A stretch of 64,000 nucleotides of DNA from Whitmania pigra (lineage: Eukaryota > Annelida > Clitellata > Hirudinida > Haemopidae). The notes below the pieces were generated by a model. It searched no databases. It had not been told where the DNA came from and saw nothing but the letters and a program-made list of their open reading frames with translations. The position numbers and the translations under genes are program-made. The stretch covers positions 541,001 to 605,000 of the forward strand of contig JAJTWR010000021.1 in assembly GCA_021613335.1 (NCBI GenBank). The letters run 5' to 3'. This document shows positions 10,101 through 22,782 of the stretch, in pieces. The stretch's first letter is position 1. Each line of letters starts with the position of its first letter.

Positions 10101-13100
10101 TGGTGAGATAGGGTTAGTTCATTTCCTGATTTGCTGCCAAGCTGATCTGATTTACCTGTGTTGCTCAAATTGCATTGATCATCGTGCAGTGATATTTCGG
10201 ACTTTGTGCCGTCATCAGTTCAATTGTTCCTAAATGTTCCTTATAACGTCAGACAGGAATCCTAATTTTAGTTTTGAATTTTGTTTGATTTAGCCACATT
10301 CAAGAATAAAAAATGAACAAAAGTTCTTTTTAGGGCTACTGAAAACCAAAGATATCAAATCCTACATATATGACACCTAAATGACAAGGACAGTGTAATA
10401 TCTGCAATGTAATTAGGTTCTGTAAAGCACTCAGAATATTGGCTACATACAACTACATTAATTATGACTATATCTCGACTTGTTCAGCATTTGTGATAGT
10501 TTAATCAAGACCTCTACAACTTTTTCAAGATTTCTTTCTTGCCATTTAAACAATTTACACTGTAAAGCTAGAATTGTTGGGGCTTAGACCATTGTAATTT
10601 GGAATTTGTTTTATAGCCTCCAAATTATTTTCATTTTACATTAATTCATTAATTTATGGTTAGAACAGTTTTCTGTGAGAAAAACAATTTGCATTATTGA
10701 TTTTGGCCCTCAAACGAGTTAAACTCTAAATACTAATAAAACATTGACCAAGTAAACTTAAATGAAAAATTAGCTGACAATTTGCTGTATTTGCCAAAGT
10801 AGTTGGTATAAACAAATTGGCTTCATTATTACATCGTTGAATTTAGGCTGTTGAACATGACTGCTGAACTTTCCTTGTGTTTGGGTTTAATCTGCCAGCA
10901 GAAGTAATTTACGACAAATTTACTGGTAAATTGTATCGATAATTTGATCATTTGTTTTGTTTTTGTTTTTTGTGCAATAATGGCTCAGCAGTTGAAAAAC
11001 AAATAATATTATCATTTTGGAGTTAATCAACAACTTAATTAATTTACAGAGGAATTTGCAAAATATTTTTTATCACATCCCATGTTTGATTGGCTCTCTC
11101 CATTTTGATAGCAGACTTATTAAATTATGCAGCATAGTGTAATCAAGATCAGTCAAGAAAATTTTGCATTACGTTGCTGTAAACTATCTTACATAAATTA
11201 AACTTCATTTCAGTTAAGCCAAATCTCATGACAACTTCTATATAAATAAATAGCTTTAAAAAATTTATAGGTAATAAACATTAATAATAAAAGACCTTAT
11301 TTAAGTTATTCTCATTAAATATGCATTTCAAAAAACTTTTCAAAAATCTGATTTCATAAAAGGAATCCAACAACATGTAACAATTTTACACCTGCTGAGA
11401 CAAAATCCCACCAAATATTAACCTATGGATACTATTCAGTTATTATGATATTGCATTTTCTTTCAGTTAAACAACACTGTTAAGAAATATAAAAAGCTAT
11501 TGAACATGCAGCGGAATGCCAAGAATGACTGACAGATATAGAAAGATGATGGGAGCCAGCCTTTGCCTAACTTTTTTGCAGAGAAGCTTAAATTTAATCA
11601 TTTTACAAGTGTAGCAATAATTTCATCTAAGGATACAAATAGAGCGTTGACAATGAATGAGCATTTTATCATGCTATAGAAATCATCATGGGGGCACTTT
11701 ACAAAATGAAAAGCGAATTTAAGAAAACTTTAGAAGCTGCAGACATTGGTCTTACTAAATAGTATCATAATCTAGCTACTGGTTTCTAGTTTAGGTAGAT
11801 CAAGTGAGAAATATTGGTATAAAATAATTTCTTAATAAAGGATGACCTTAGCTGGTCCATACTCCTCCTAAGCAGTACAACCTGAGCATCTGAAATTCAG
11901 TAGGTAAACCTCAAGACCAAGTACCTACTTGTTAATCGCACCTTGTCAAAGTTGACTCAACAGTTAAATCAAGATCTGCCTTTTATAAAAATAGGAAATA
12001 ATGCAATGTAGTGCAATGCTATCACCATAAAACACTTTGGATAAACAGAATTTGTCTGAAAACCCTCAAGTAATTTATTGTAGCCATCGACATCTCCCCA
12101 AGTTTTTTGTGGTTTTGAGATTCAGTATGGTTACTTTTCAAAACCGAGGATTAATTTAACATTTACCACTAGCAAATAAACTGCATTTTGTGCTTACGTT
12201 ATGCTTACAAACTCAAAAAAAAAACACAAAGTCATAATTGTTAAAACTTTATAGAACATCCTGATGACAATGCTACTTGTATCATATTCACAAGAGCTTG
12301 TGTTTAATTGACACACTAAAGAAAATATCTGTTGTAATTCAAAATTTCACAAACAACCTGTGGCTACTTGATTTTGAACCCTTGAAATTTTAAATAGTCA
12401 AATAATAGACAAATAAGTGAAACTTCAACAAATTGTGAATGAATCTAAGCTCCAAAAAAAGATCAAAATTCTCTACTACTTAACATATAACTCTACCCCA
12501 CTCAGTCACAACATCACACTCACTTGCAAATAATGTAAATAACTTAAAGTGGACCAAATACATGTGCCAGGATCCATTTTATGTGATGGCTGACATTTGC
12601 AATTAGATATCTATTTCCTCTCATCAACCAGGATGTAGATTGCACTATAGGAATGAGCTGGAACTCAAAAATGGAAAATAGCAATATAAATCAAATCACT
12701 CAGTAAAGCCAGTTCTAATGTCACCAGTAATAATTAAATCAATTCCAGTGACTTGGATGATATAACACACAGAAATTTTCCTCAGGTGGATGAACAGTGC
12801 CAGACTAAATCAAATCAAAGTGAAACATAAATCTTATTGTCAGGAAGTAATAACCTTACATTACCATCAAACTGTGATGCGATAATAATAACTTTAATTT
12901 AAAGGATATTTAAGGTATGTAAAAATAAAAAGACATTATAATCTTGGTAGAGATTCATTTCATATTCATTTCTTGATTTGTAAGGCTCTAAACACAATCA
13001 TAAAGTTATGCCGCAAGATTCTACTATAAACTTTTCATGATTTATTAGTGACCCCACCAAGGAAGAAATTAATAGACATGTAGGTAGGTCTGGTAGGTCC

Positions 13101-15745
13101 GATACCTGATGGATCAGATCAGTAAATAATCTAAAGGCAGAGATGAACAACTGGAGCAACTACATGACTTTAAAAGTGATAATCTTTATAAATTTAAGAA
13201 TGTCATTGAATCACTGGGTGGTGACAGATCGTATTCATGTCATGTAGTGTCTGGCTAATTCAGTCAGAGTTGCTATTAATACTTAATACATCATATTCAG
13301 TGCTAAGCGTGATCGTCATTGTGACGAACATCTTCGAATAGAAATTCTCATAAAGCAATAATTACTTCAGAGAACAACAGTTGTACTAAATTAATATAAC
13401 AATAATGACAGGAAATGTTTAGCTATCCACAATTTGGGTCAGAACAACAGAATAAAAATGATTATAATTTCTGGCTGCTTTCAAATAACACCATTCATGG
13501 CTATTGCAAGACTACTTTTCAAGTGTGTTATACCACATCAGAATATTCTTGAGTTGATACTCAATGACATGTGTTTCTTGAAGGCATCAATTGGATCCAA
13601 ATTTCAAACAAATCTTCTAGGATCAATATTAAAATCAACCAACATTTGATGATGACAGCTCAGATATTTCTTCATTTAGGCTATTACTGGATGAGTTTCA
13701 TGGTTGAGAACTTAATGTACAATCATTTACAATACATAATGTAATCAAAACACAATCCTAGAATAGCATCTCCAAGCTAGAATCATCAGCATCTATATTT
13801 TTGGTTTAGTTACAATTACAATTACAATTACAATTACAGTTACAATTTTCACAAAATCTGCCTGGTGCTTGTGCTGTTTAAAGGCACATCATTTCAGCTC
13901 TTTCCAAGTGGGGCAAACCCTTGTAAATGACCTTTTTTTGCTAGTCTAAAATCATGGGGTCGTTTTCCCCTCTGACCCCCCCCCCCCCAATTACGTCCCT
14001 GGCTGTTTAATCATTAAAAGTTAAGCTAATTAACCATTTCTTATGGAAAACAAATCAAATTAGAAAGTAGTTTTCAGCATTTACTCTAAAATTTGTTGCT
14101 TTAATAATCTTTAATTAATTACATCTGCCTCTTCATAAAATTAGAATTCAGACATAATTGTGGCAACCTCAATAGCATGTTGCAAAGTGAAGAAAGACCT
14201 TCATTAACTTAAAATCATTACATTCAGCTAAATGTCCTAAATCCATTTCATCAGAAAGCCTCAAATAAATGAAAAATAATGATGACATTTTGAAATATTC
14301 AAAGATTAGAAACAAAATTATACAAAAATAAATTTCTAGGAGGTATTAGGAATTTCCCAAATGCATTCAACGTAAAGCTGAACATGTTAGAAGATTTATC
14401 ATTCAGGTCACTCAGAAAATATTGAGGAACACCTTATTTGAAATTCTGTTCAAGCTCAAGCTTCAAGAGAACAATGTATCTAGCTGCTGATAATGCATGT
14501 GATGATGATACTAGGACACTTGCTATGATCGCAATGGTAATGTTACTTGTAAGCCGTGTACTAATAATGTAATAATAAAGGTAACGTTAAAAAATTTAAT
14601 GATTTTGAAAATGCAAATATTGTCATTAAATTCATCATTAAATCATCATTGTATGAACTATTCAAATACAAATAGAGATTTGTTTAATCTTCACGCATTC
14701 CATTCCCACAATCTATTATTAACATAGATGAGGCCTACTTTTTCATTACTTTCGGCAATGTCACAACACTAAAAATATCACTGCTTGATCATCAACATGA
14801 CCATCATCACCATCATCACAATCATAATGTCAACATAAGGCAATGTAAATCAACTAAAGGCAACAAGATCTTGTTATCCACTTTATCACAAACTTGAATA
14901 AACTAGTTAGGATCTCAGATGATTATAATGTTTCATTATAATTTAACTTAATCATTTTTGGTAATCATCATCAAGTCATCAAGTCATACCACTGTCATTC
15001 CAAGAATAAAATCATTGAAAGCCAAAACATGGACATACTATACATATATAAATTTAATAACATAACAAAATTTCTAGGTTACAACTATTGGTTGATGACT
15101 TTTAACAATGAGACTGTGTGAAAGGCAAGAAATTGGGTTAAAAATAACTTACGCCACACAATATGGTTGCTTGTTGTAGCCCTTGTAATTTTTCATGTTC
15201 AGAAGCATCCCACATTCTGAACATTTGAAGCACAACTTGTGCCAGATCTGCTCATTTCAAAATGAGGTGTTTATTTAAAACTAAATAAAATGAGTTGTCA
15301 AGCAAATCTTCAAAAAAAAAAGCAAATGCAAGTAAATAATAAATAAGCACTTTGAAATTGACAGATTACTCAAAAAAGAACTAATACAAATGCTACTTTA
15401 TATTCTTGTATACATTATTAATCATGAAAGAAATAACGGATTATGACTTTGTTAATTCCAAGATCATCAGCAAATTAACATCAGGTCAATTTTACCAAAC
15501 AGATATGACAGTCTCCATGTATCCCAAATAAATATAAAATTTATTAATTAAATTATCTATATTATAATGAATAATGCTTTTCACCGGCAACACGTGACAT
15601 AGTAGACAATGTATTCAACAGCACCAAGAACTAAGAAAAATTAAAATGATCAAGTTAAAGTCAATTCGTGCTGAACCTTATCTAGGCATTTTAACTCCTC
15701 CAGAGGATAAACCGACTTCTCACACTTACTACAAATCTTCGACAT
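7164..15745 (-). CDS. LASP1: LIM and SH3 domain protein (LASP family)
   Basis: Nine coding exons join in consistent phase: 15745-15677, 15247-15153, 9838-9754, 9641-9491, 9328-9206, 8862-8668, 8028-7729, 7577-7486 and 7343-7164 (429 residues). The N-terminal LIM domain has zinc ligands C5, C8, H26, C29, C32, C35, C53 and H56, with the LASP signature NMKNYKGY. Nebulin-like repeats follow at about 57-125 ([10 protein letters not shown], then [11 protein letters not shown]). The C-terminal SH3 domain (371-429) starts [11 protein letters not shown] and ends [17 protein letters not shown] proteins bind F-actin through the nebulin repeats and bring SH3 partners such as zyxin or proline-rich adhesion proteins to focal contacts. 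The linker (about 130-370) is far longer than the roughly 70 residues in vertebrate LASP1 and is rich in Glu and Asp. Intron 2 alone spans 5.3 kb. The start is the first ATG before the LIM domain. The symbol denotes the family, not strict orthology. Confidence 0.93.
9839..15152. other. Large LASP intron 2
   Basis: A 5.3-kb intron separating the LIM-encoding exon from the first nebulin-repeat exon. It contains a (TTACAA)n-like minisatellite near 13812-13845, a run of about 13 C residues near 13978-13988 followed by AATTACGTCCCTGGC (resembling a worn DNA-transposon end), and CAT/ATC microsatellite near 14795-14830. No coding exon was found; the frame at 13434-13649 has no recognisable protein. 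Confidence 0.6.
13812..13845. repeat. Hexanucleotide minisatellite (ACAATT)n
   Basis: About five imperfect tandem ACAATT units, one carrying a G, in LASP intron 2. Confidence 0.8.
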
Positions 15746-16732
15746 TTTCCGGAAACCGAGTTTACGCGATAAACTACTGCGCGATACGAATCAGCGATTG
15801 TTTTAAACGCGGACACAGGCTCGAAGGTTCAAAATGTTATGGTGGTACCTGAAGCGCGTATTGCCTATTCTGTAAATTCAAATTAATTTTCTTTGAATTT
15901 AAACGTCTCTTAAATTTCATTTAAAAATAAAATAATCTAACTATCCGTGGCTTCGGCTAAGGTGAATTACATCCACCCATGAAAATAAATTGCGTAAACC
16001 GCTATATCGACATATCTCCAGATCGGTCCCCTTTCTCAACCAGCTGTCCCGTCATTAAACTTTATTAGGATATTAAAATAAGACAAAGAATCTTAATTTT
16101 GTTAAGGCAAGATGTATGTATGTATTTTATTAACGTCCATTTAAGACAAGATGTTTATTAGCATGTAGAAGTAGTAGTAGTAATCCCACCAATCATCGAC
16201 TGACACGTTCCCGCTTCTGTCGGTAACGTCTGCTGGTTAGCGTTGTTTCCATTGCCATGTTTCAATAAATGGTTAAAATTTTAAAATACTTCAGGTGCTA
16301 ATTAAAAATTGTGCTATTTTAATTCTACATAATTTTATTTTATTTTTGCCAAAGCAAACTAATAGCAAAGTAATGAGCCACAAAAATATAATTTTATAAT
16401 CAAATAATTTCTTTGTAATCTTATTTAATCAAGCGCTGCACTTGATATGCAGGCATTACTTGTTCAAATTTAATCGTATTTCTAGGGGTTAAAACGCGTC
16501 ATGTCGCATTTTAGTGATAGGCAATGCCAGAATACTGAACGTAGAGAAATGTTTAAAGCTTCTTCAATGACTCGGACTCTGCTAGCCTTGTTTGATTTGA
16601 ATTAATTTGTAATCTTTATAAAAAAAAAAGATTTTGTGATAAATTTCTAGCTAGAGCCCATTGTCCGGATTGCAAACCACTGAACATCGTCAACTCTGAT
16701 ACACTTTTGTTTTGATTCTGTATTTAGACAAT
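15746..16732. other. LASP 5' flank / probable promoter region
   Basis: Sequence upstream of the LASP start codon. The 100 bases next to the ATG are less AT-rich and probably include the 5' UTR and core promoter. No TATA box at a convincing distance was found. Further out there is a stretch ending TGTATTTTATTAACGTCCA (near 16117) with a related copy near 39398, perhaps a small dispersed repeat. Confidence 0.4.
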
Positions 16733-17212
16733 TTTTGAGTGCCATGTGTATCCAGATAGAATGTGAAGGCAATTCTTAATCGATCCACCACTTACAGTGC
16801 TAGAAAAAATGTTACGACAGTCCCCATTTTTTGTAATAACTTAAGTTTAAATTATCGTACGAAGCTCAAATTTAGAAGAACTGTTTAAAATACTTAAAGA
16901 ATATAACTCGTATATTTTTTTCATTTTTATCAAGAATTAAGCGCAAACCTCTCAAAAATCCATTTTTTTGCATAGAAATATTGTTACGACAGGTTACAAA
17001 TAAACTCATGAATGTCAGTATTCTGGCAAAAATTTTTATTTAAAACTAAATGAAATAATGTTTCAATAAGATGTCATTCCTCCTTTCTTAGAAATAACAT
17101 CTATAACATCCTATTTTGCATGGAGAAAATCAGTGTTTTGATGAAGTTTTTATCTAAATTTCTCCAGGCGCTCCAAATCGCTTTTTTTCAAATCATTTTC
17201 TGTGTTATATTG

Positions 17213-18052
17213 CTAGTCATGGCCATAAACTGATCTTGAAAGAAGGCCCCAGACATTTTCAATCGAATTCAAGTCGGGTGAACATTCAGGCCAGTCCATC
17301 ACTTGCATGTTGGATTCCTGGAAAAAATTACCATTTGCCTTAGAAACATGAATAGGAGCATTATCTTGCTGTAATTCATGTTGTTTTGTTTCAGCAAAAG
17401 GAAAGAGATGATCTTTGAACATTTTGATGTATTTCTGAGAGTTCTGCTTCCCTTTCAAAATCACCAGTTCAGTCTTCCCAAATGCTGAAATTCCTCACCA
17501 GACCATCACAAAACCTCCTTCATGTTTTCTGCTATAAAAAACATCTCTTTCTTTTCTGAGATCATGCCAGCAGTATTTATAGCCATCTGGCCCATCAAGG
17601 TTGAATTTTTTTTTATCTGTGAAAATTACGCGTACTCATCTTTCGTTGTAGTTGACCATCTCTTTGGCCCAACGGAGGCGTTTTTTCTTGTGATGGACTT
17701 TCAACGCTGGAACTCGCTTTCGCATTTCGTATTTCAGCTGTTCACTTGAATTAAGATAATTGCACACTGTCCTAATATGGAGATCCAAATCCAGCTTATC
17801 TTGTAGCTGTTTACACAAATATTCTCCTTGTGAAGACTCCCTGATGAGACTTCTCTGAATCTGATTCAAGAGTTTTTTCTGTCTTCCGCCCTTGTACTTC
17901 TTCCCATATGAGTCTGGATCACCCAAAAAACATTTGATGACAGCTCTTGACCTATTCAACTTATTTGCAATCTTTTTTATTGAATAGTTTGCCTTCCCAA
18001 AGGCCTTAACTTGTCCTCCTTCTTCTTCTGTCAAACTTGCTTTCTTCCCCAT
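17213..18052 (-). pseudogene. Tc1-type transposase, broken
   Basis: The N-terminal frame (18052-17636, 138 residues) has the paired helix-turn-helix DNA-binding region (MGKKASLTEEEGGQVKAFGK, then NRSRAVIKCFL). It stops at NYNER by a small frameshift. The coding sense continues in another frame with VIFTDKKKFNLDGPDG, is interrupted by TGA after GGFVMVW (near 17493, where Trp codon TGG is likely ancestral), and resumes in the frame at 17464-17213. That piece carries the second catalytic aspartate in QQDNAPIH and the glutamate in LNSIENVWG, with 34 residues between them: a DD34E triad typical of Tc1. Function is lost unless supplied in trans. Confidence 0.9.
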
Positions 18053-18069
18053 GATGAAATGAATGTAAA

Positions 18070-18200
18070 AGGAAGTTTTGATTTATTTATTTGATTATAG
18101 TCCTTTGCATAACTGAGATGATTTGGACCTTAGGAAGTTTTGATTTATTTATTTGATTATAGTCCGTTGCATAACTGAGATGATTTGTAGGAAGTTTTGA
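18070..18200 (-). mobile_element. Two tandem mini-retroposon insertions with target duplications
   Basis: Three perfect copies of AGGAAGTTTTGA (18070-18081, 18132-18143, 18189-18200) bracket two near-identical inserts of about 50 and 45 bp. On the minus strand each insert reads ATCTCAGTTATGCA, then GGACTATAATCAAATAAATA. The AAATAAATAAA tail and the 12-bp target duplications are marks of target-primed reverse transcription of a severely 5'-truncated element. The second unit may be a second insertion into the same site or a duplication of insert plus target. The same insert occurs at 23487-23541. Confidence 0.75.
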
Positions 18201-18620
18201 ATTTCACACTACTTTATATAGCTTTCTTAATGACAATTTAATGTTTGATCCTTCTAATAACGCCTTGAAATTGATGAAACGAGCCCAAACCGGAAACTGT
18301 CGTAATAATATTTCCAGGCCAAAAATGGTTCATTTGCATAATTTACGGGAACCATTAATCCACATGAAAGGAAATTTTGCTCGATGCTTACAAATGGTGC
18401 CTTACGTAATTGCTGAAAATTTCAGCAAGATATGTTAATTTGTAAGGAAATTATCCATAAAAAGTGAGTATGTCGTAACAATATTTCTAGCACTGTATAT
18501 AGCGCCCCAACCCGAGGGCGCTACCTGGCAGAGCTGCTGGGTCGCGAGCCCGACATAAGTATAACGGCTGTTGTTATTATCACCGCATGTAGGAGCGCTA
18601 CCCATTCGGCCAACCTGCAC

Positions 18621-19595
18621 AAATTTTAATTTATCGGTTTTTTTTTGAATACATTTTATTGTTATTAATATTTTTTTCCTTATTGAGCCAATTACCTATA
18701 CTTTGTGTTTTTTTGGTTAATAAATGGTAAACGATGAACTAAAATAATTCAACTTACCAAAATAATAAAATGAGAGTCATTATGTAGATGTTACTCTAAA
18801 ACGATATCGAGAGAATCTTGTACAGAACATGTGCGTTGGATGATGAATAAGAACGAAAATTAAATTTATTGGGTTAAAATGTATTAAAAATTTAAAGTAC
18901 AAAATTGTAATATCAAGTTAAAAACACTCTTAATAGAGCTAATTTAGAAAATAATATTAGTGATTGATTTTAACTAAGTTTCTCGAAGTTTCATATTTCT
19001 GAAAAGAGATTACTTAGCAAGGAAACAAGATCACATTATAATGTAATGTTAATAATTGTTTGTTTCACAGCAGCTGTGATTATACCGCTCTGCCAAAAAG
19101 AACGAAAATGTTTGCTTTCCTTTTCACCAAGCTTGACTGATGAGGATAAAACTTCCTAAATCTGTGTGAATTCATCATTAGAAATGAATAGAAGTTCAGG
19201 AAAATCTATAAGTCTATAAGACTAATTATGACATTAAAAATTTAAAAATACTTTGTCAAAAAGCAGATTTTAAATGTAACTGTTCTTGATGTTCGACATA
19301 TTATTATAATTTATATATATTCCATATTATTGTTATTATTGTGAGCATTTTATATTTACCATTTTCAGCTTTGCTAATTAAGATAAATAAGGAGAAAAAC
19401 AATAAAGATAATTCATAGAAAATTAACATTTTTAGTATAATGACTAAAAATGCATTTATTAGTTCAATCAGATTCTCATTGTCTTTGATGTCCCAACCAT
19501 GTAACTAGCATCATTACATTCAGTATCAAGTAGTTTAGGACAATTCTAGTGCTCCACCGCAAAAGGAACATTAAATGTAACTAGCAACAGCATTA
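18621..19595. other. Intergenic, no gene seen
   Basis: AT-rich spacer between the SINE/Tc1 block and the 3' end of the first methyltransferase gene. The right part is likely that gene's 3' UTR. No domain, RNA gene or repeat was recognised. Confidence 0.5.
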
Positions 19596-21383
19596 TTATA
19601 TTACTAATAATAATAACCCTCTGTAAATTCTGAGCAACGGATCTTCCCTCTTTGGATATATCTGCCTGTACTTCTTATAGAAAGACATGGTACTCAGGTA
19701 GTTGATGTAATCTTCAAGGGAAGTCTCAAAGTTCATTAACATAGAGTCATCTCTGAAATATATAGTTCAATCACCTCATAGCTGTGCTTGAATTACATTA
19801 CTTTGTATTGGATACAATTTAATTATTAATATTATTAAATGGTAAGTTATATTATTTTAAATGTTATGAAACATTTTATCTAATCGTTGAGTGAAATAAT
19901 AATTTTGTAACTTGGTGTTTAATTAGACGGTAATTCAATTATTTGAATGTTTACGTATGCTAACAATTAGGAAGAAAAATAAAACAAATGTTTAACTAAT
20001 CCAATGTTTTAAGTCCATAGAAAAGCAGAGCTTAATCACATTAATAATAATTGTAATTATTATCCTAGTTACTAATATTACCATCAATTATAATAATAAT
20101 AACATCAAGTCACGTTATCCAAGAGTTTGCCAAAAGTATAAATTAAGGTTATTTTGATTGTTTTTGTCACAAACCTTTCTGCAGATGAGAAATATTTTTC
20201 AAATTCCGGGAAGATTTTTTCATAGTGATTTTCAAGGTGTTGTATTTCCGCATCAGCCGAACTTTTCAATACACCGGGATAAAACAACTAAAGAAATATA
20301 TAGCAATTAATGAAATGAAAACATAATTAAACATTACTTAGTTTAACTAAATAACGGATAAAATTAAAAGTGATTGAGCTGAACCTCTCGTTTCATCATC
20401 TCAATCTTCGGATCCTCGAACCAATGCATACCGTATCCATACGCTACCAAAAGACCTCCTGGTTTCAGCACTTTTTTGCACTCCTCGTAGAACATTGGCC
20501 TGTCAAACCAGTGCAAAGCTTGAGCTACAGTAATGAGGTCGACGCTTGATTCGTGGAAGATTTTAGAGAGACGAATGGCATCACAGCAGACGAAACTGAC
20601 GTTGTTTGATCCTCTGCGGATGTTCTATAAAATGGAGGGAAAAATTGTTTAGTTGGTTCAGCATCTCTTCTAATTTGTATGCGGATCCAAAAAATGGTTA
20701 AAGCCATATACATTTCAAATAAGATTTCAAGTCAATCCTTCCAATTCTCAATAATTTCCAAGATCTCAATTAGAGCCTTCAACAAAGAAGCATGAAATTG
20801 CACGCAGATCAGTAATTAATTTGTTTATTTACGTAATCATTGTGTTAAAAACTGAAAAGTAAGGGTTTACAACCTTTTTAGCTTCTAGTATCTGAGATTC
20901 GCTACTGTCCACACCAACAACTTCATCGAAATAACGACACAATACCATAGTTCCTTTCCCTGGACCACAACCAACATCAACAGCCAGTTTCCATCTTGAT
21001 TCTCCTAATAAATTGTTTGTAGTTTAATTAATAATCTCCTTCAGAACTCTTTTTACGATTTTAACAACATTTAACCCTATTTTTACCATCAATGTTTTAC
21101 TGCACTAAAACACAGGTCGCTGCTGTTTTTAATATTTTAAAAATGATATTTATTCCATTTAAATGCATAGATCTTGTTAATATTTTAAAATAGCAACACA
21201 ACGTAGTTATTTTCAATTTATTAACTTTTAAAACGCACCCTTTTCTCCTAATTTGTTCTGTGGCAGACAAGCAAAACTTTGCTCGAGCTTGTCCAACATG
21301 AGGTTATAAACACTGGAGGGGTAAGTCGGTCTGTATTTCGAATAACTCTCGGAATGATCCTTTTCTATGAATAACCAGGACAT
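19596..21383 (-). CDS. Class I SAM-dependent methyltransferase, copy A
   Basis: Five exons joined in phase: 21383-21239, 21004-20874, 20624-20385, 20287-20175 and 19752-19596, giving 261 residues. Motif I is VDVGCGPGKGT at about 57-67, the cofactor glycine loop. Acidic post-I is VVGVDSSESQ, followed by FVCCDAIRLS, then VAQALHWFD and VLKPGGLLVAYGYG (motif III region). This order and the length match the Methyltransf_11-type family that includes yeast trans-aconitate methyltransferase and the Dictyostelium protein DDB_G0268948, mostly uncharacterised small-molecule methyltransferases. The substrate cannot be predicted. The start chosen (MSWLFIEKDHSESYSKYRP) fits the family N-terminus better than an in-frame ATG 18 codons upstream. 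The tandem paralogue is at 24738-26673, with the same exon count and phases. Confidence 0.9.
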
Positions 21384-22047
21384 TTCGGATTCCTTTTTGT
21401 TTATTTTTGTTTGTCTGAAACTAATTATAATCTCCAATTAAATAAATAAAATTACATTAATATAAAGTTTAAAATGTTGAGGAGTCCCTACCAAGTGCAC
21501 CATTTGCAATTCTTTGAATTCATCTTTTTCGAAAAGACGGTTTATATAGCCGACAGTCTGCTCTTAGCCTTGGACTTCGTTACTAAAGTCGAACAAACAT
21601 ATTTTTCAGTCACCTTATTTCTTTGAACTCCTTCGTTCAAGTATGATCTTTTTTCATCTTGGAATTTGTTCTGAATTTGATCATTTCTAAGTTAGTAGAA
21701 CTGTAATGTCGACACGGGCGTAACCAGATCTTTCAGTAAAACAACATTTATCTAAAACTCATTTGAATGACGGGCAGACATTTAAAATTCTGAATAAATT
21801 GTTGTTTGAATCACCTCAAATACCCCTTCGGTAACAGATCAAATTGGAAATGTACCACTGAAACTATCTGATAACACGGACATTTATTAAAATTGATATG
21901 CGTCTAAATCAATAAGTTGTATTCTCGCGAAGATAATTTTTCTACTTTGTTTTCGTAGGCCAGAATCAACTCAAATTCGGCGAAAGGAGTACATTTACAC
22001 ATCCTCATATAAAAAACAAAAACACAAAAGCTATTGACTTTATACAG
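21384..22047. other. Intergenic, methyltransferase A 5' flank
   Basis: Upstream flank of methyltransferase copy A up to the left end of the inverted-repeat transposon. Probably contains that gene's promoter. No coding content or repeat was recognised. Confidence 0.45.
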
Positions 22048-22680
22048 ACGAAGGTGATGACCGCCCCTATTCTAGCCCCTTTTTAGGGCTTTTTTGGCGA
22101 GGCGATTAAAAATCAACCGATAGAGTTAAAAATCTGCGAATTGTTTTAAAAAATAGAAGAAGGATCAAAGAGCCAAGGACGAGTATTCAAAAAAAAACGG
22201 GAACTATTTTTTTTAAATGCTTGAAAACTTTGAAAATTTTTGATAAAATCAAAACAACTTTAAAAACAAAACAAACTCAGAATTTTATTGTTCATTTATT
22301 TGAAAAGCAGCAACGAAGATTCAAGAACAAACGTACCATGTAATGCTATACTGTCGCAAAACTAGATTAACCTCAGGACGCGAACGCCGCCCTAATTCCT
22401 AGTAATGGAGACAAGCAACAGCAAAGATGTATGAAAGCCAAGACTGATAAGACATGCTTACTGAGAAGAAAGTAAAGTTATTTAAAGGATTTAAAGAATT
22501 CGCTACAAAAACAACAAACATTTAATGGTTCTACATTTTACTCCATTTTTCACGATGCAATGCACATTTTGAAAATTCTGCCTGCGTTCTTTGGGATCGA
22601 AGGGATTATGAGGGTCATCACCGCTGCCTAAAGCTGCAAAGTGATTCATTCAAAATGTGATCCTGATTTCATCGGACAGC

Positions 22681-22782
22681 ATGGCTGAATGTTGTCTTTA
22701 CTGCGGAGAACACAGGGAAATTAAGTGGGTGCAATGTGATACATGACAGAGATGGATCCATGAGCATTGCATCGTGAAAAGT
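22681..22782 (+). pseudogene. PHD-finger fragment inside the transposon
   Basis: The frame from ATG at 22681 reads MAECCLYCGEH, REIKWVQCDT, a TGA stop where a cysteine codon is expected, then QRWIHEHCIV. The CxxC, WVQCD, CxRWIHxxC order is that of a PHD zinc finger, with one cysteine lost to the stop. PHD fingers of this kind occur at the C-terminus of proteins encoded by several animal transposon families. The surrounding frames are full of stops. Confidence 0.65.

Larger units (their letters stand above)
16795..18495 (-). mobile_element. Tc1/mariner DNA transposon, inactive
   Basis: A 1.7-kb element with terminal inverted repeats CAGTGCTAGAAAAAATGTTA (left) and, read inward from the right, CAGTGCTAGAAATATTGTTA, both continuing CGACA. 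It is flanked by TA on each side (16793-16794 and 18496-18497), the Tc1/mariner target duplication. It encodes one transposase on the minus strand, broken by a frameshift and a stop. The 5' untranslated part also contains two small retroposon insertions (18070-18200). It lies inside a SINE copy, so it is younger than that SINE. Confidence 0.9.
16733..18620 (-). repeat. tRNA-derived SINE split by a Tc1 insertion
   Basis: Read on the minus strand, the copy starts at 18620 with GTGCAGGTTGGCCGAATGGG, which contains a pol III A-box-like stretch. It continues through a B-box-like GGGCTCGCGACCC and reaches a GGGGCGCTATATA tail at about 18498. The remainder of the tail (AGTGGTGGATCGATTAAG, then a degenerate hairpin) resumes at 16794 on the other side of the Tc1 element. 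The two halves are contiguous in another copy at 49986-50045, so the interruption by Tc1 is directly visible. Confidence 0.75.

Noticed and set aside
17522..17749. Plus-strand frame in the Tc1 element
   Set aside because: Antisense shadow of the transposase.
18510..18620. Candidate tRNA gene (A and B boxes)
   Set aside because: The boxes are too far apart and the arms do not fold as a tRNA; the repeated copies show it is a SINE.
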